Positions 17,277 through 25,682 of a stretch of DNA of 64,000 nt are shown piece by piece. Where the stretch lies: assembly GCF_035325925.1 (NCBI RefSeq), contig NZ_DAOKZA010000008.1:1-64000 (forward strand), in the 5' to 3' direction. Both the position numbers and the translations under genes were made by a program. The notes beneath the pieces were generated by a model. The model saw nothing but the letters and a program-made list of their open reading frames with translations, was not told the DNA's origin and searched no databases. The stretch is from Calidifontimicrobium sp035325925 (GTDB taxonomy: Bacteria; Pseudomonadota; Gammaproteobacteria; Burkholderiales; Burkholderiaceae_C). Within the stretch, counting starts at the first letter, position 1; the number at the start of each line of letters is the position of its first letter.

Positions 17277-18104
17277 GTGAACTTCGTCGACGCTTTGCGC
17301 GCAGCCAGCGCCCGCCACGATTCGATGCTGTGCATCGGTCTCGATCCCGAGCCCGCGCGCTTCCCGCTCGCCTGGCGCGGCGACGCGGCGCGCATCTTCG
17401 ACTTCTGCGCTGCGGTCGTCGACGCGACACACGACCTGGTCTGCGCCTTCAAGCCGCAGATCGCCTACTTCGCGGCGCACCGCGCCGAGGACCAGCTCGA
17501 GCGGTTGATCGCGCACATCCGCGCGACGGCCACCGGGGTCCCGGTGATCCTGGACGCCAAGCGCGGCGACATCGGTGCGACCGCCGAGCAGTACGCGCGC
17601 GAGGCGTTCGAGCGCTACCGCGCCGACGCGGTGACCCTGTCGCCGTTCATGGGGCTCGATTCGCTCGAGCCGTTCCTGCGCCACCGCGACAAGGGTGCGA
17701 TCCTGCTGTGCCGCACCTCGAACCCGGGCGGCGATGACCTGCAGGCGCAGGTGCTCGAAGGCGGCGAGCGCGTCTACGAACGCGTCGCTCGACTGGCCGC
17801 CGGGCCGTGGAACCGCCATGGCCAGCTTGGGTTGGTCGTCGGGGCGACCTATCCGGCCGAGATCGCTCGCGTGCGCGAACTGGCGCCGACGCTGCCGCTG
17901 CTGATCCCGGGGATCGGTGCGCAGGGCGGCGACGTCGAGGCGACGGTGCGCGCCGGCTGGCGCCATGACGCGCCGATCGTCGTCAACTCGTCGCGCGCCG
18001 TGCTGTACGCCGGCGACGGCGACGACTTCGCCGGCGCCGCGCGGCGCGCGGCGCAGGCCACGCGCGACGCGCTGAACCTGGCGCGCGCCGCAGCCGTGAC
18101 TTAG
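17277..18104 (+). CDS. pyrF: Orotidine 5'-phosphate decarboxylase (type 2)
   Basis: About 275 residues, the long type 2 form found in actinobacteria and betaproteobacteria. It decarboxylates OMP to UMP, the last step of de novo pyrimidine synthesis. The catalytic Lys-Asp array is in 'VILDAKRGDIGATAEQYA'; the phosphate-binding end is 'PIVVNSSRAVLYAG'. GTG 17277 gives the usual N-terminus; a TTG at 17268 is possible. It lies 61 bp after purB on the same strand, so the two nucleotide genes may be cotranscribed. Confidence 0.95.
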   Translation: MNFVDALRAASARHDSMLCIGLDPEPARFPLAWRGDAARIFDFCAAVVDATHDLVCAFKPQIAYFAAHRAEDQLERLIAHIRATATGVPVILDAKRGDIGATAEQYAREAFERYRADAVTLSPFMGLDSLEPFLRHRDKGAILLCRTSNPGGDDLQAQVLEGGERVYERVARLAAGPWNRHGQLGLVVGATYPAEIARVRELAPTLPLLIPGIGAQGGDVEATVRAGWRHDAPIVVNSSRAVLYAGDGDDFAGAARRAAQATRDALNLARAAAVT

Positions 18105-18176
18105 CGCACGCGCCGAGGCGTCGGCCCGACCCCTGGTTTCAGCTTGTTGCGGAGCAGGTCGATAAGCGGACACACC

Positions 18177-21100
18177 GTGTTGCAACGCGCGCACGACGAC
18201 TCCGGCGGCGACTTCCGCCTGCTCGGGGACGCCGACGCGCCGGACCCGTTGAATCCCACCGACACCCTCGATCCGCGCCTGCAGGTCAACGCCTCGATCG
18301 CCCGCTACTTCTTCGGGACGGTCGCGGTGGCCTCGCTCGTGGGCGTCGCGATTCAGATGTGGGCGGCCGTCACGGGCACGTACGAGTGGCGCCACTTCGT
18401 GCTGGCCACCGCATTCTTGCTGACCGCGGGCATCAGCATCGTGGCGAGGCGCCTGGGTGACCGGTTCATCGCGCCGGCGTTGACGGTGACCTCCATGTTG
18501 ATCATCGCGCTGGTGGCTGCAACCACCGTGGCGCAGCAGTGGGGGCTGTCCAGCGCGTCGCTCGGGCTGTTCGGGCTGATCATCGCCGCACTGTTGGCGA
18601 TCGCGACGGTACGAGGCGGCGTGATCGTCGCCGCCTTCTCGATCCTGGTGCTCGTGGCGCTGGCCTGGGCCGAACACGTCCAACTCATCGCCGGCGCAGC
18701 CGCGGCAGACAAGCCCGTCTGGCTGAGACTGCTGCTGCATCTCGTCGTCGTGGCGTGCGGCACTGCCTGCGGCTTGCTTCTGGCACGCGTCGTCGACCTG
18801 TATGTGCGCGCGAGCCGCGAACGGGAGCAGAAGTTCTCGGACCTGCTGGGCATCGCCGCCGACGCCTACTGGGAACTCGACGCGGCGTTCAACCTGACGC
18901 ACGTCGCACACCGCCAGCACGACGGGCGCTTCGTGACCGACGGGCCGGCGCCCGGCACCCCGCCGTGGGAACTGCCTTGCCTGCTGTTCGACGACGACAT
19001 GCTCGATGCCCTGCGCGCCGACCTCGAGGCGCGCGAGCCGTTCCGCGACCGCCTGCTGCGCTGGCGCAACGGCGGCACGCTGCACCACCTCAGCGTCAGC
19101 GGCGAGCCGCGCGTCGACCACCGGGGCGTGTTCCGCGGCTACTGGGGCGTGGCGCGCGACGTCAGCACCGATGTCGCAGCGCGCGCCGCGCTGGCGGCGA
19201 CCGAGACGCGCTACCGGGAACTGTTCCGCCGTCTGCCCACGCCGCTGGTGCTGCACCGGCGCGGGCGCGTGCTCGACGCCAACCCGGCCGCGGTCTACCT
19301 GTTCGGCTACCGCGACCTGCCGTCGATGCTCGGCCATCACCTCGACGCGCACGGCGAGCCCGGCGCTTCGCGCGACGCGCTGCGCGCGGCGATCGCGCAG
19401 ATGGAGGCGATGCCGGTGGGGCAGGCGATGGAGCCGGTCGAACTGCTCGTCGAGGCGCTCGACGGCGAGCGCATGCTGGTGCAGGTGAGCGCGGTGCGCG
19501 TCGACACGGCCGACGGTCCTGCCACGCTGGCGATCGTCGTCGACGAGACCGAGCGCGCCGCCACCGAGGCGGCGGTGCGTCGCTCGGAGGCGCTGCTGTC
19601 GCACCTGGTTTCGACCAGCCCCGACCTGGTCACGCTGACCGAGATGGCCAGCGGGCGCTACGTGATGGTCAACGAGACCTTCGAGCAGGTCCTGGGCTAC
19701 ACGCGCGAGGAGGTCGTCGGACGGCGCTCGCTCGAGGTCGGCGTGTGGGCGCATCCGTCGGACCGCGAGCACCTCACGCGAGCGCTGCAGGTCGACGGGG
19801 TGCAGCGCAACTGGCCTTGCGAGTTCGTCGCCAAGTCGGGACGGCGCGTGCAGATGGTCGTCTCGGCCGCGCGTTTCACGATGGACGGGCGCGACTACAT
19901 CGTGCTCAACGCGCGCGACGTCACCGCGGTCGAACGCGCGCGGCTCGAGCGCGAGGCGATTCTCGCCAACGCGTCGATCGGCATCGCGCTCACGCGCGAC
20001 CAGACCTTCCAGCTCGTCAACCCAGCGTTCGAGGAGATGCTGGGCTGGCCCGCCGGCACTCTGGTCGGCCAGTCGGCGGGTGTCGTCTGGCCGAGCGACG
20101 AGGAGTACGCCCGCGTCGGCCGGGAGCACGGGGCCGCCCTGGGTCGGGGCGAGCGCGTCGAGTTCGAGGCCGAGGTCGCGCGCCGCGACGGGCGGCGCAT
20201 CGTCTGCCGTCTGCTCGCCCGCGCGGTGGACCCGCGCCACCCCGGCAAGGGCGGCACGGTGTGGATCGCCGAGGACGTCACCGAGCGCCGCCAGCTGCTG
20301 CAGGCGCTGTCCAAGGCGCGCGACGACGCCGAGGCGGCGAATCGCGCGAAGAGCGCGTTCCTGGCCAATACCAGCCACGAGATCCGCACGCCGCTGAACG
20401 CGCTGCTCAACCTGACGCAGATGGCGCGGCGTGCCGACATCGACGATGCGCAGCGCCATCAGTACCTCGACCTGATCGCCGACAGCGCCGAGGCGCTGGC
20501 ACCGGTGATCTCGGACATCCTCGACCTGTCGAAGATCGAGGCCGGCAAGCTCAGCGTCGAGCAGGTCCCGTTCGACCTGCACTGGCTGCTGCAGACGCTG
20601 CAGCGCGGCTACGCCAAGCTCGCCGAGGGCTACGGTCTGACGCTGACGCTGGACATCGCGCCGCAGGTGCCGCAGCGCGTCGTCGGCGATCCCACGCGGG
20701 TGCGCCAGATCCTGCAGAACTACGTCAGCAACGCGCTGAAGTTCACGCCGCGCGGCGGACAGGTGCGCATCGCCGCGCACCGCCTCGACGGTCCGGGCCC
20801 GACGCGCGTGCTGTTCGACGTGCACGACACCGGCCCGGGCATCGACGTGGCGATGCAGGCGCGTCTGTTCGCGCCGTTCATGCAGGCCGACCAGTCGACC
20901 ACGCGCCGCTACGGCGGCACCGGGCTGGGGCTGTCGATCTGCCGCGAGCTCGCGCGCCTGATGGGCGGCGAGGTCGGCGTCGACAGCCAGCCTGGGCGCG
21001 GCAGCCGCTTCTGGGCCGAGCTGCCGCTGGAAGTCGCCGGCGACGACATGCGCATCACCGGCTTCGGCGGGATCGACGACGCGCCGCTGGCCGGCGCACG

Positions 21101-21473
21101 CGTGCTGGTGGTCGAGGACAACGAGATCAACCGGCTGATCGCCGGGCAGCTGCTGCAGCACTGGGGCGTCGAGGTGACGCAGGCCGAGAACGGGCGCCAG
21201 GCGCTCGAGGCGGTCGACCGCGCCAGCGCGGCCGGCAAGCCCTTCGACGCGGTGCTGATGGACCTGCAGATGCCCGAGATGGACGGCTGCGAGGCCACCC
21301 GCGAACTGCGCCGTCGCCCCGACGGCGCGAACCTGCCGATCATCGCCTACACGGCGGCGGCGCTGGTCGGCGAGCGCGACAAGGCGTTCGACGCCGGGAT
21401 GAACGACTTCACCCCCAAGCCGGCCGACCGCGCGCTGCTGTTCCAGGTGCTGCGGCGCTGGCTGCGCCGCTGA
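18177..21473 (+). CDS. Membrane-bound hybrid sensor histidine kinase with PAS domains
   Basis: About 1098 residues. An N-terminal region (about residues 45-230) has six to seven hydrophobic helices of a membrane sensor type. Several PAS-like domains follow (about 230-720). Then come the HisKA H-box 'NTSHEIRTPLNALLNL' with His734, an N-box 'RQILQNYVSNALKFTP', the ATP-lid motifs 'DTGPGI' and 'GGTGLGLSI', and a C-terminal receiver with acceptor Asp1029 in 'VLMDLQMPEMDG' and a Lys in 'FTPKPADR'. No response regulator gene adjoins it. The start is uncertain: TTG 18144 and GTG 18177 are candidates. It lies between pyrF and the convergent uraA, so a nucleobase-related signal is possible but unproven. 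Confidence 0.9.
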   Translation: MLQRAHDDSGGDFRLLGDADAPDPLNPTDTLDPRLQVNASIARYFFGTVAVASLVGVAIQMWAAVTGTYEWRHFVLATAFLLTAGISIVARRLGDRFIAPALTVTSMLIIALVAATTVAQQWGLSSASLGLFGLIIAALLAIATVRGGVIVAAFSILVLVALAWAEHVQLIAGAAAADKPVWLRLLLHLVVVACGTACGLLLARVVDLYVRASREREQKFSDLLGIAADAYWELDAAFNLTHVAHRQHDGRFVTDGPAPGTPPWELPCLLFDDDMLDALRADLEAREPFRDRLLRWRNGGTLHHLSVSGEPRVDHRGVFRGYWGVARDVSTDVAARAALAATETRYRELFRRLPTPLVLHRRGRVLDANPAAVYLFGYRDLPSMLGHHLDAHGEPGASRDALRAAIAQMEAMPVGQAMEPVELLVEALDGERMLVQVSAVRVDTADGPATLAIVVDETERAATEAAVRRSEALLSHLVSTSPDLVTLTEMASGRYVMVNETFEQVLGYTREEVVGRRSLEVGVWAHPSDREHLTRALQVDGVQRNWPCEFVAKSGRRVQMVVSAARFTMDGRDYIVLNARDVTAVERARLEREAILANASIGIALTRDQTFQLVNPAFEEMLGWPAGTLVGQSAGVVWPSDEEYARVGREHGAALGRGERVEFEAEVARRDGRRIVCRLLARAVDPRHPGKGGTVWIAEDVTERRQLLQALSKARDDAEAANRAKSAFLANTSHEIRTPLNALLNLTQMARRADIDDAQRHQYLDLIADSAEALAPVISDILDLSKIEAGKLSVEQVPFDLHWLLQTLQRGYAKLAEGYGLTLTLDIAPQVPQRVVGDPTRVRQILQNYVSNALKFTPRGGQVRIAAHRLDGPGPTRVLFDVHDTGPGIDVAMQARLFAPFMQADQSTTRRYGGTGLGLSICRELARLMGGEVGVDSQPGRGSRFWAELPLEVAGDDMRITGFGGIDDAPLAGARVLVVEDNEINRLIAGQLLQHWGVEVTQAENGRQALEAVDRASAAGKPFDAVLMDLQMPEMDGCEATRELRRRPDGANLPIIAYTAAALVGERDKAFDAGMNDFTPKPADRALLFQVLRRWLRR

Positions 21474-21477
21474 CGCG

Positions 21478-22758
21478 TCAGCGCCCCCGGCGCAGCAGCG
21501 CGTGCAGCGCGATCGCACCGAAGGTCGCGGTGCCGATGCCGCCGAGCGCGAAGTCGCCGAACTTCAGCGTGAAGTCGCCGGTGCCGAGCACCAGCACGAT
21601 CGCCGCGGTGATCAGGTTCGCGTTGTCCGAGAAGTCGACCTTGTTGTCGACCCAGATCTTGGCGCCGGCCACCGCGATCAGGCCGAACACGACGATGCTT
21701 ACGCCGCCCATCACCGCCAGCGGGATGGCCTGGATCAGTGCGCCGAACTTCGGGCTGAAGCCGAGCACGATCGCGATCAGCGCCGCGACGACGAACATCG
21801 CCGTCGAGTAGATGCGGGTGGCGGCCATCACGCCGATGTTCTCGGCGTAGGTCGTCACGCCGGTGCCGCCCGAGGCGCCGCTGACGATCGTCGCGATGCC
21901 GTCGCCGACGAAGGCGCGGCCCATGTACGGGTCGAGGTTGCGCCCGGTCATCGCGCCCACCGCCTTCACGTGGCCGAGGTTCTCGGCCACGAGGATGATC
22001 GCCACCGGCGCGATCAGCAACATCGCCTTGGCGTCGAACACCGGCGCGGCGAAAGCCGGCGCGCCGAACCAGGCCGCCGCGGCGATGCCCGACAGGTCGA
22101 TCGGCTTGCCCAGGCCCAGGCCGTTGGTCAGCACCGCGTAGACGACGCTCGCGACGATCAGGCCCACCAGGATCAGCAGCCGCTGCACCATGCCGCGCGT
22201 GAACACCGCCACCAGGCCGACGCAGACGAAAGTCACCGCCTGCATCCAGGCGTCGAAGCCGGTGGGCGCCATGTTCTTGACCGGGATGCCGGCCAGGTTC
22301 AGCCCGATCACCGCGACGACCGCGCCGGTGACCACCGGCGGCATCAGCGCCTCGATCCACTGCGTGCCGGCGGCCATCACCACCAGCCCGATCAGCGTGT
22401 AGAGCACGCCGCAGGCGACGATGCCGCCCAGCGCCACGCCGAGGTTGGCGTTGGCGCCGCCACCGGCGTAGCCGGTGGCGGCGATCACCACGCCGATGAA
22501 CGCGAAGCTCGAGCCGAGATAGCTCGGCACGCGCCCGCCGACGACGAAGAAGAAGATCAGCGTGCCGATGCCGCTCATCAGGATCGCGACGTTCGGGTCG
22601 AAACCCATCAGGATCGGTGCCAGCACGGTGGCGCCGAACATCGCGATCACGTGCTGCACGCCCAGCGCCGCCGTCTGCGGCCAGGGCAGCCGTTCGTCGG
22701 GCGCCACAACGGCGCCGGGCGCGGCCGCGACCTCGCGCCAGCGGGGGATCGAACTCAT
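21478..22758 (-). CDS. uraA: Uracil permease (uracil-xanthine/NCS2 family)
   Basis: A 426-residue carrier with about 14 hydrophobic segments. UraA landmarks are 'LGVQHVIAMFGATVLAPILMG' at the N-terminus, the substrate-site glutamate in 'ILVAENLGHVKAVG' and 'GDGIATIVSGASGGTGVTTYAENIGV' with the second conserved glutamate. It imports uracil with protons. ATG 22758 is preceded by GGAGG. It ends 4 bp from the convergent sensor kinase gene. With upp, pyrF and the URC genes it gives this region full uracil uptake, salvage and breakdown capacity. Confidence 0.94.
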   Translation of the reverse strand: MSSIPRWREVAAAPGAVVAPDERLPWPQTAALGVQHVIAMFGATVLAPILMGFDPNVAILMSGIGTLIFFFVVGGRVPSYLGSSFAFIGVVIAATGYAGGGANANLGVALGGIVACGVLYTLIGLVVMAAGTQWIEALMPPVVTGAVVAVIGLNLAGIPVKNMAPTGFDAWMQAVTFVCVGLVAVFTRGMVQRLLILVGLIVASVVYAVLTNGLGLGKPIDLSGIAAAAWFGAPAFAAPVFDAKAMLLIAPVAIILVAENLGHVKAVGAMTGRNLDPYMGRAFVGDGIATIVSGASGGTGVTTYAENIGVMAATRIYSTAMFVVAALIAIVLGFSPKFGALIQAIPLAVMGGVSIVVFGLIAVAGAKIWVDNKVDFSDNANLITAAIVLVLGTGDFTLKFGDFALGGIGTATFGAIALHALLRRGR

Positions 22759-22909
22759 GGGGGGCCTCCGGACTCGGTTCGTCGCGTCGCGTCGCGACGC
22801 GCGCGGCCGCGCGCCGGGGCGCCCGTGTGGCGCCGGCCGGAAGTTTAGGCGTGGACCCGCCGTCGGCACGCGCGGGCAGCGCGGATGCGGCGTCCGCGCT
22901 TGCCGCCGC

Positions 22910-23074
22910 TCAGCCGCGGTGGAAGCTGAAGCTCAGCTGCAGCGGCGTGCGCGTGTGCTGCAACACCGGCGTGCGCGCCAGCACGGCGCCGGCGGGCGCG
23001 GCTGCCGCCCTGCCGGGCAGCGTGCGCGTCGGTGCCAGCGGATGACGCGAAGGCAGGACCGGCGGGCGGCTCAT
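22910..23074 (-). CDS. Hypothetical 54-residue peptide, second of a linked pair
   Basis: ATG 23074 lies 8 bases after a GGAG that directly follows the stop codon of the small ORF upstream (23087), so the two would be translated in tandem. The product is basic and Pro/Ala/Thr-rich and ends 'QLSFSFHRG'. Nearly all third codon positions are G or C, as in real genes here. No family is recognised. It might be a small membrane-active or regulatory peptide, or a chance frame. Confidence 0.42.
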   Translation of the reverse strand: MSRPPVLPSRHPLAPTRTLPGRAAAAPAGAVLARTPVLQHTRTPLQLSFSFHRG

Positions 23075-23086
23075 GCTCGGAGCTCC

Positions 23087-23323
23087 TCAGCTTGCGGTGC
23101 GCAAGCCCAAGTCGGCGCTGGGGTGCAGCGGCGTGATGAATCCCGGTTGCGGGTCGGCGACCGCGTCGGCGAACGATGACACGATGCGTCCGGCGACCTT
23201 CTCGGCGAAGGCGACGCCGCGTCGACCGGCCGCCGACACGCGCAGCATCGACGATGCCCCGCCGCGGCAGTTCGGTGCGACGCGGCGTGCGGGGCGGGGC
23301 GGGGCGACGGTCGGGTACGGCAT
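23087..23323 (-). CDS. Hypothetical 78-residue protein, first of a linked pair
   Basis: An open frame with gene-like codon use in the 764-bp space between uraA and a DUF2905 gene. The N-terminal half is basic; a helix-like stretch 'VAFAEKVAGRIVSSFADAV' is followed by 'DPQPGFITPLHPSADLG'. Its stop is followed at once by a ribosome site for the 54-residue ORF. The remainder of the space (22759-22909 and 23324-23522) shows no gene; 23430-23470 is less GC-rich and could hold a promoter. Confidence 0.42.
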   Translation of the reverse strand: MPYPTVAPPRPARRVAPNCRGGASSMLRVSAAGRRGVAFAEKVAGRIVSSFADAVADPQPGFITPLHPSADLGLRTAS

Positions 23324-23522
23324 GGCGGTGGTCTCGGCAGGGCGACGGCGCGCTGAAGGGTGCAGCTTCCGTGCCAGCCCGCGCGGCGGCCGCCGGCGTG
23401 ACGAGGTTCACGTCGCACAGCGCCCGCCCGACGTTTTTCGGCCCTGTTGTAACCGTCTGCAAGCCCGAAGCTGACGTGGTGCGTCGGTCGGGGGCCGGCG
23501 TGCCTGCGCCGACAATCGCGGC

Positions 23523-23723
23523 ATGCAACGCCGGCTGCTGATCGCCGGCGCGGTGCTGGTCGTCGCCGGGCTGCTGTGGCCCTGGCTGTCGCGCCTGCCT
23601 TGGGGGCGGCTGCCCGGCGACATCCACGTCGAGCGCGACGGGTTCCAGTTCTTCGCGCCGATCACCACCGGCCTGGTGATCTCGGTGGTCGTGTCGCTGC
23701 TGCTGTGGTGGTGGCGCAAGTGA
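23523..23723 (+). CDS. DUF2905 family membrane protein
   Basis: A 66-residue protein with two membrane helices (residues 5-22 and 44-62) around the hallmark loop 'RLPWGRLPGDIHVERDGFQFFAPI'. This is the DUF2905 family pattern; its function is unknown. The ATG follows a weak ribosome site. It runs toward the assembly gap and the convergent ABC transporter gene. Confidence 0.85.
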   Translation: MQRRLLIAGAVLVVAGLLWPWLSRLPWGRLPGDIHVERDGFQFFAPITTGLVISVVVSLLLWWWRK

Positions 23724-23780
23724 CCCGCGCCGGCGCCGCGGCGGGCGGGGGGGCGCCCGCGGTCGGGCCAGGCGGGCGTG

Positions 23781-23840
23781 ACGCGCCCGCGTAGGGGCGC
23801 GGCGGCCGCGACGCGCCCGCGTGGGGGTCAGGCCGCCGCG
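23781..23840. repeat. Imperfect 30-bp tandem repeat beside the assembly gap
   Basis: Units 23781-23810 and 23811-23840 both start ACGCGCCCGCGT and match at 25 of 30 positions by hand count. The second unit runs into the 3' end of the copy of the ABC transporter gene that precedes the gap. Such a GC-rich repeat could explain the break in assembly. Confidence 0.7.
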
Positions 23841-23863
23841 CGGTAGCCGCGCGGGATGGCCGC

Positions 23864-23963
23864 NNNNNNNNNNNNNNNNNNNNNNNNNNNNNNNNNNNNN
23901 NNNNNNNNNNNNNNNNNNNNNNNNNNNNNNNNNNNNNNNNNNNNNNNNNNNNNNNNNNNNNNN
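23864..23963. other. Scaffold gap (100 N) with identical 55-bp flanks
   Basis: Exactly 100 unknown bases. The 55 bases before the gap (23809-23863) are identical to the 55 bases after it (23964-24018), both containing the final codons of the YejF-like gene. This looks like two contigs that overlap by an assembler k-mer and were joined with a default-size gap, so little or no real sequence may be missing. Confidence 0.93.
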
Positions 23964-23982
23964 CGACGCGCCCGCGTGGGGG

Positions 23983-25677
23983 TCAGGCCGCCGCGCGGTA
24001 GCCGCGCGGGATGGCCGCCAGCAGCCGCCGCGTGTAGTCCTGCTTCGGCGCGGCCAGGATCTCGGCCGCGCTGGCCTGCTCGACGACGACGCCGTCCTTC
24101 ATCACCAGCACCTCGTCGCTGATGAAACGCACCACCGCGAGGTCGTGGCTGATGAAGATGTAGGCCAGCCCCAGTTCGTCCTGCAGGTCCTTCAGCAGGT
24201 TCAGCACCTGCGCCTGCACGCTGACGTCGAGCGCGCTCACGGCCTCGTCGAGCACCAGCACCTCGGGGTTCAGCGTCAGGCAGCGCGCGATCGCGATGCG
24301 CTGGCGCTGGCCGCCGCTGAACTCGTGCGGGTACTTGTGGAAGGTGCGCCCCGACAGCCCGACCTTGTCGAGCAGCGCGCGCGCGCGCTGCTCGCGCTCG
24401 GCGGTGTCGCGGCCGATGCCGTGGATCGCCATCGGCTCGACCAGCGTCTGGCCGATCGTGAAGCGCGGGTTCAGGCTGGCGTACGGGTTCTGGAACACGA
24501 TCTGGATGCGCCGGCGCATCGCCTGGCGCTCGCGGTCGGACAGCTCGAGCAGGTTCCTGCCGTCGAAGATCACCTCGCCGCCCGTGGGCTCGTGCAGCCG
24601 CAGCAGCGTCAGTCCCATCGTCGTCTTGCCCGACCCGGACTCGCCGACCACACCCAGCGTGTGGCCGCGGCGCAGCCGGAAGTTCACGTCCTGCACGGCC
24701 TTGAACTCACGCCTGCCGAACAGGCCCTCGCGCAGGAAGAAGCTCTTGGCCAGCGAGCGCACCTCGAGCACCACCGGCGCATGCGGGTCCTTCGGTGCGG
24801 CCGCGGGCGACGCGGGCCCGACCGTCTCGCTGCCGCCTTGGGCGGCCATGTGGTCGTCGATCACCATCAGCCGTGCCGGGTTGCCCTCGAGGCTGGGCCG
24901 GCAGGCGAGCAGCGCCTTCGTGTAGCCGTCGCGCGGTGCCTCGAAGATGCGCGCCACCGGCCCCTGCTCGCGCACCTGGCCGTGGCGCATCACGACGACG
25001 TGGTCGGCGATCTCGCCGACCACGCCGAGGTCGTGGCTGATGAACAGCACGCTCATGCGGTGCTTGTCCTTCAGTCTGGCCAGCAGTTCGAGGATCTGGC
25101 GCTGGATCGTCACGTCGAGCGCCGTCGTCGGCTCGTCGGCGATCAGCAGCCTGGGCTCGCAGGCCAGCGCCATCGCGATCATCACGCGCTGCTGCTGGCC
25201 ACCCGACAGCTCGTGCGGGTAGGCGCCCAGCCGGCGCTTCGGCTCGGGGATGCCGACCTCGGCGAGCAGGCTCTCGGCGCGGGCCAGCGCGTCGCGGCGG
25301 CGCAGCCCCAGGTGCCTGACCAGCGGCTCGGTGAGCTGCTGGCCCACCGTGAACACCGGGTTCAGCGAGGTCATCGGGTCCTGGAACACGCAGGCGATCT
25401 CGCGCCCGCGGATCGACTGCAGTTCGCCCAGCGACGCGCGCAGCAGGTCGCGACCCTGCCAGTCGATGCGGCCCTCGCGGCGCGCGTTGTCGGGCAGCAG
25501 GTTGACGATCGACATCGCGGTCACGCTCTTGCCCGAGCCCGACTCGCCGACCAGCGCGACGGTGGTGTTCTCCGGCACGTCGAAGCTCACGCCGCGCACC
25601 GCGTCGGCCCACACCGGCTCGCCGGCGTGCTGGCCCATGCGGAACGACACCTTCAGGCCCTGGATCGATAGCAGCAT
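23983..25677 (-). CDS. yejF: Peptide ABC transporter, fused double ATP-binding protein (YejF-like)
   Basis: A 564-residue protein with two complete ABC cassettes. Walker A motifs are 'GESGSGKSVTAM' and 'GESGSGKTTMGL'; signatures are 'LSGGQQQRVMIAM' and 'FSGGQRQRIAIAR'; Walker B motifs end 'LLIADEPTTALD' and 'VLVLDEAVSALD'. This fused form is typical of YejF/GsiA. It powers oligopeptide uptake through the YejB/YejE-like permeases directly upstream. ATG 25677 lies just after the permease stop. Its stop sits 20 bp from the scaffold gap, and its last codons are duplicated on the other side of it. Confidence 0.93.
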   Translation of the reverse strand: MLLSIQGLKVSFRMGQHAGEPVWADAVRGVSFDVPENTTVALVGESGSGKSVTAMSIVNLLPDNARREGRIDWQGRDLLRASLGELQSIRGREIACVFQDPMTSLNPVFTVGQQLTEPLVRHLGLRRRDALARAESLLAEVGIPEPKRRLGAYPHELSGGQQQRVMIAMALACEPRLLIADEPTTALDVTIQRQILELLARLKDKHRMSVLFISHDLGVVGEIADHVVVMRHGQVREQGPVARIFEAPRDGYTKALLACRPSLEGNPARLMVIDDHMAAQGGSETVGPASPAAAPKDPHAPVVLEVRSLAKSFFLREGLFGRREFKAVQDVNFRLRRGHTLGVVGESGSGKTTMGLTLLRLHEPTGGEVIFDGRNLLELSDRERQAMRRRIQIVFQNPYASLNPRFTIGQTLVEPMAIHGIGRDTAEREQRARALLDKVGLSGRTFHKYPHEFSGGQRQRIAIARCLTLNPEVLVLDEAVSALDVSVQAQVLNLLKDLQDELGLAYIFISHDLAVVRFISDEVLVMKDGVVVEQASAAEILAAPKQDYTRRLLAAIPRGYRAAA

Positions 25678-25682
25678 GGGGT

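Noticed and set aside
17109..21518. A very long minus-strand open frame (over 1400 codons) opposite pyrF and the sensor kinase
   Set aside because: It is a shadow of the genuine plus-strand genes caused by the high GC content; its composition (runs of Arg, Ala, Gln, Val) matches no family, while the plus strand encodes clear domains.
23864..23963. A true insertion or mobile element at the gap
   Set aside because: The flanking 55-bp identity is exactly what overlapping contig ends give; no terminal inverted repeats or transposase fragments are visible.
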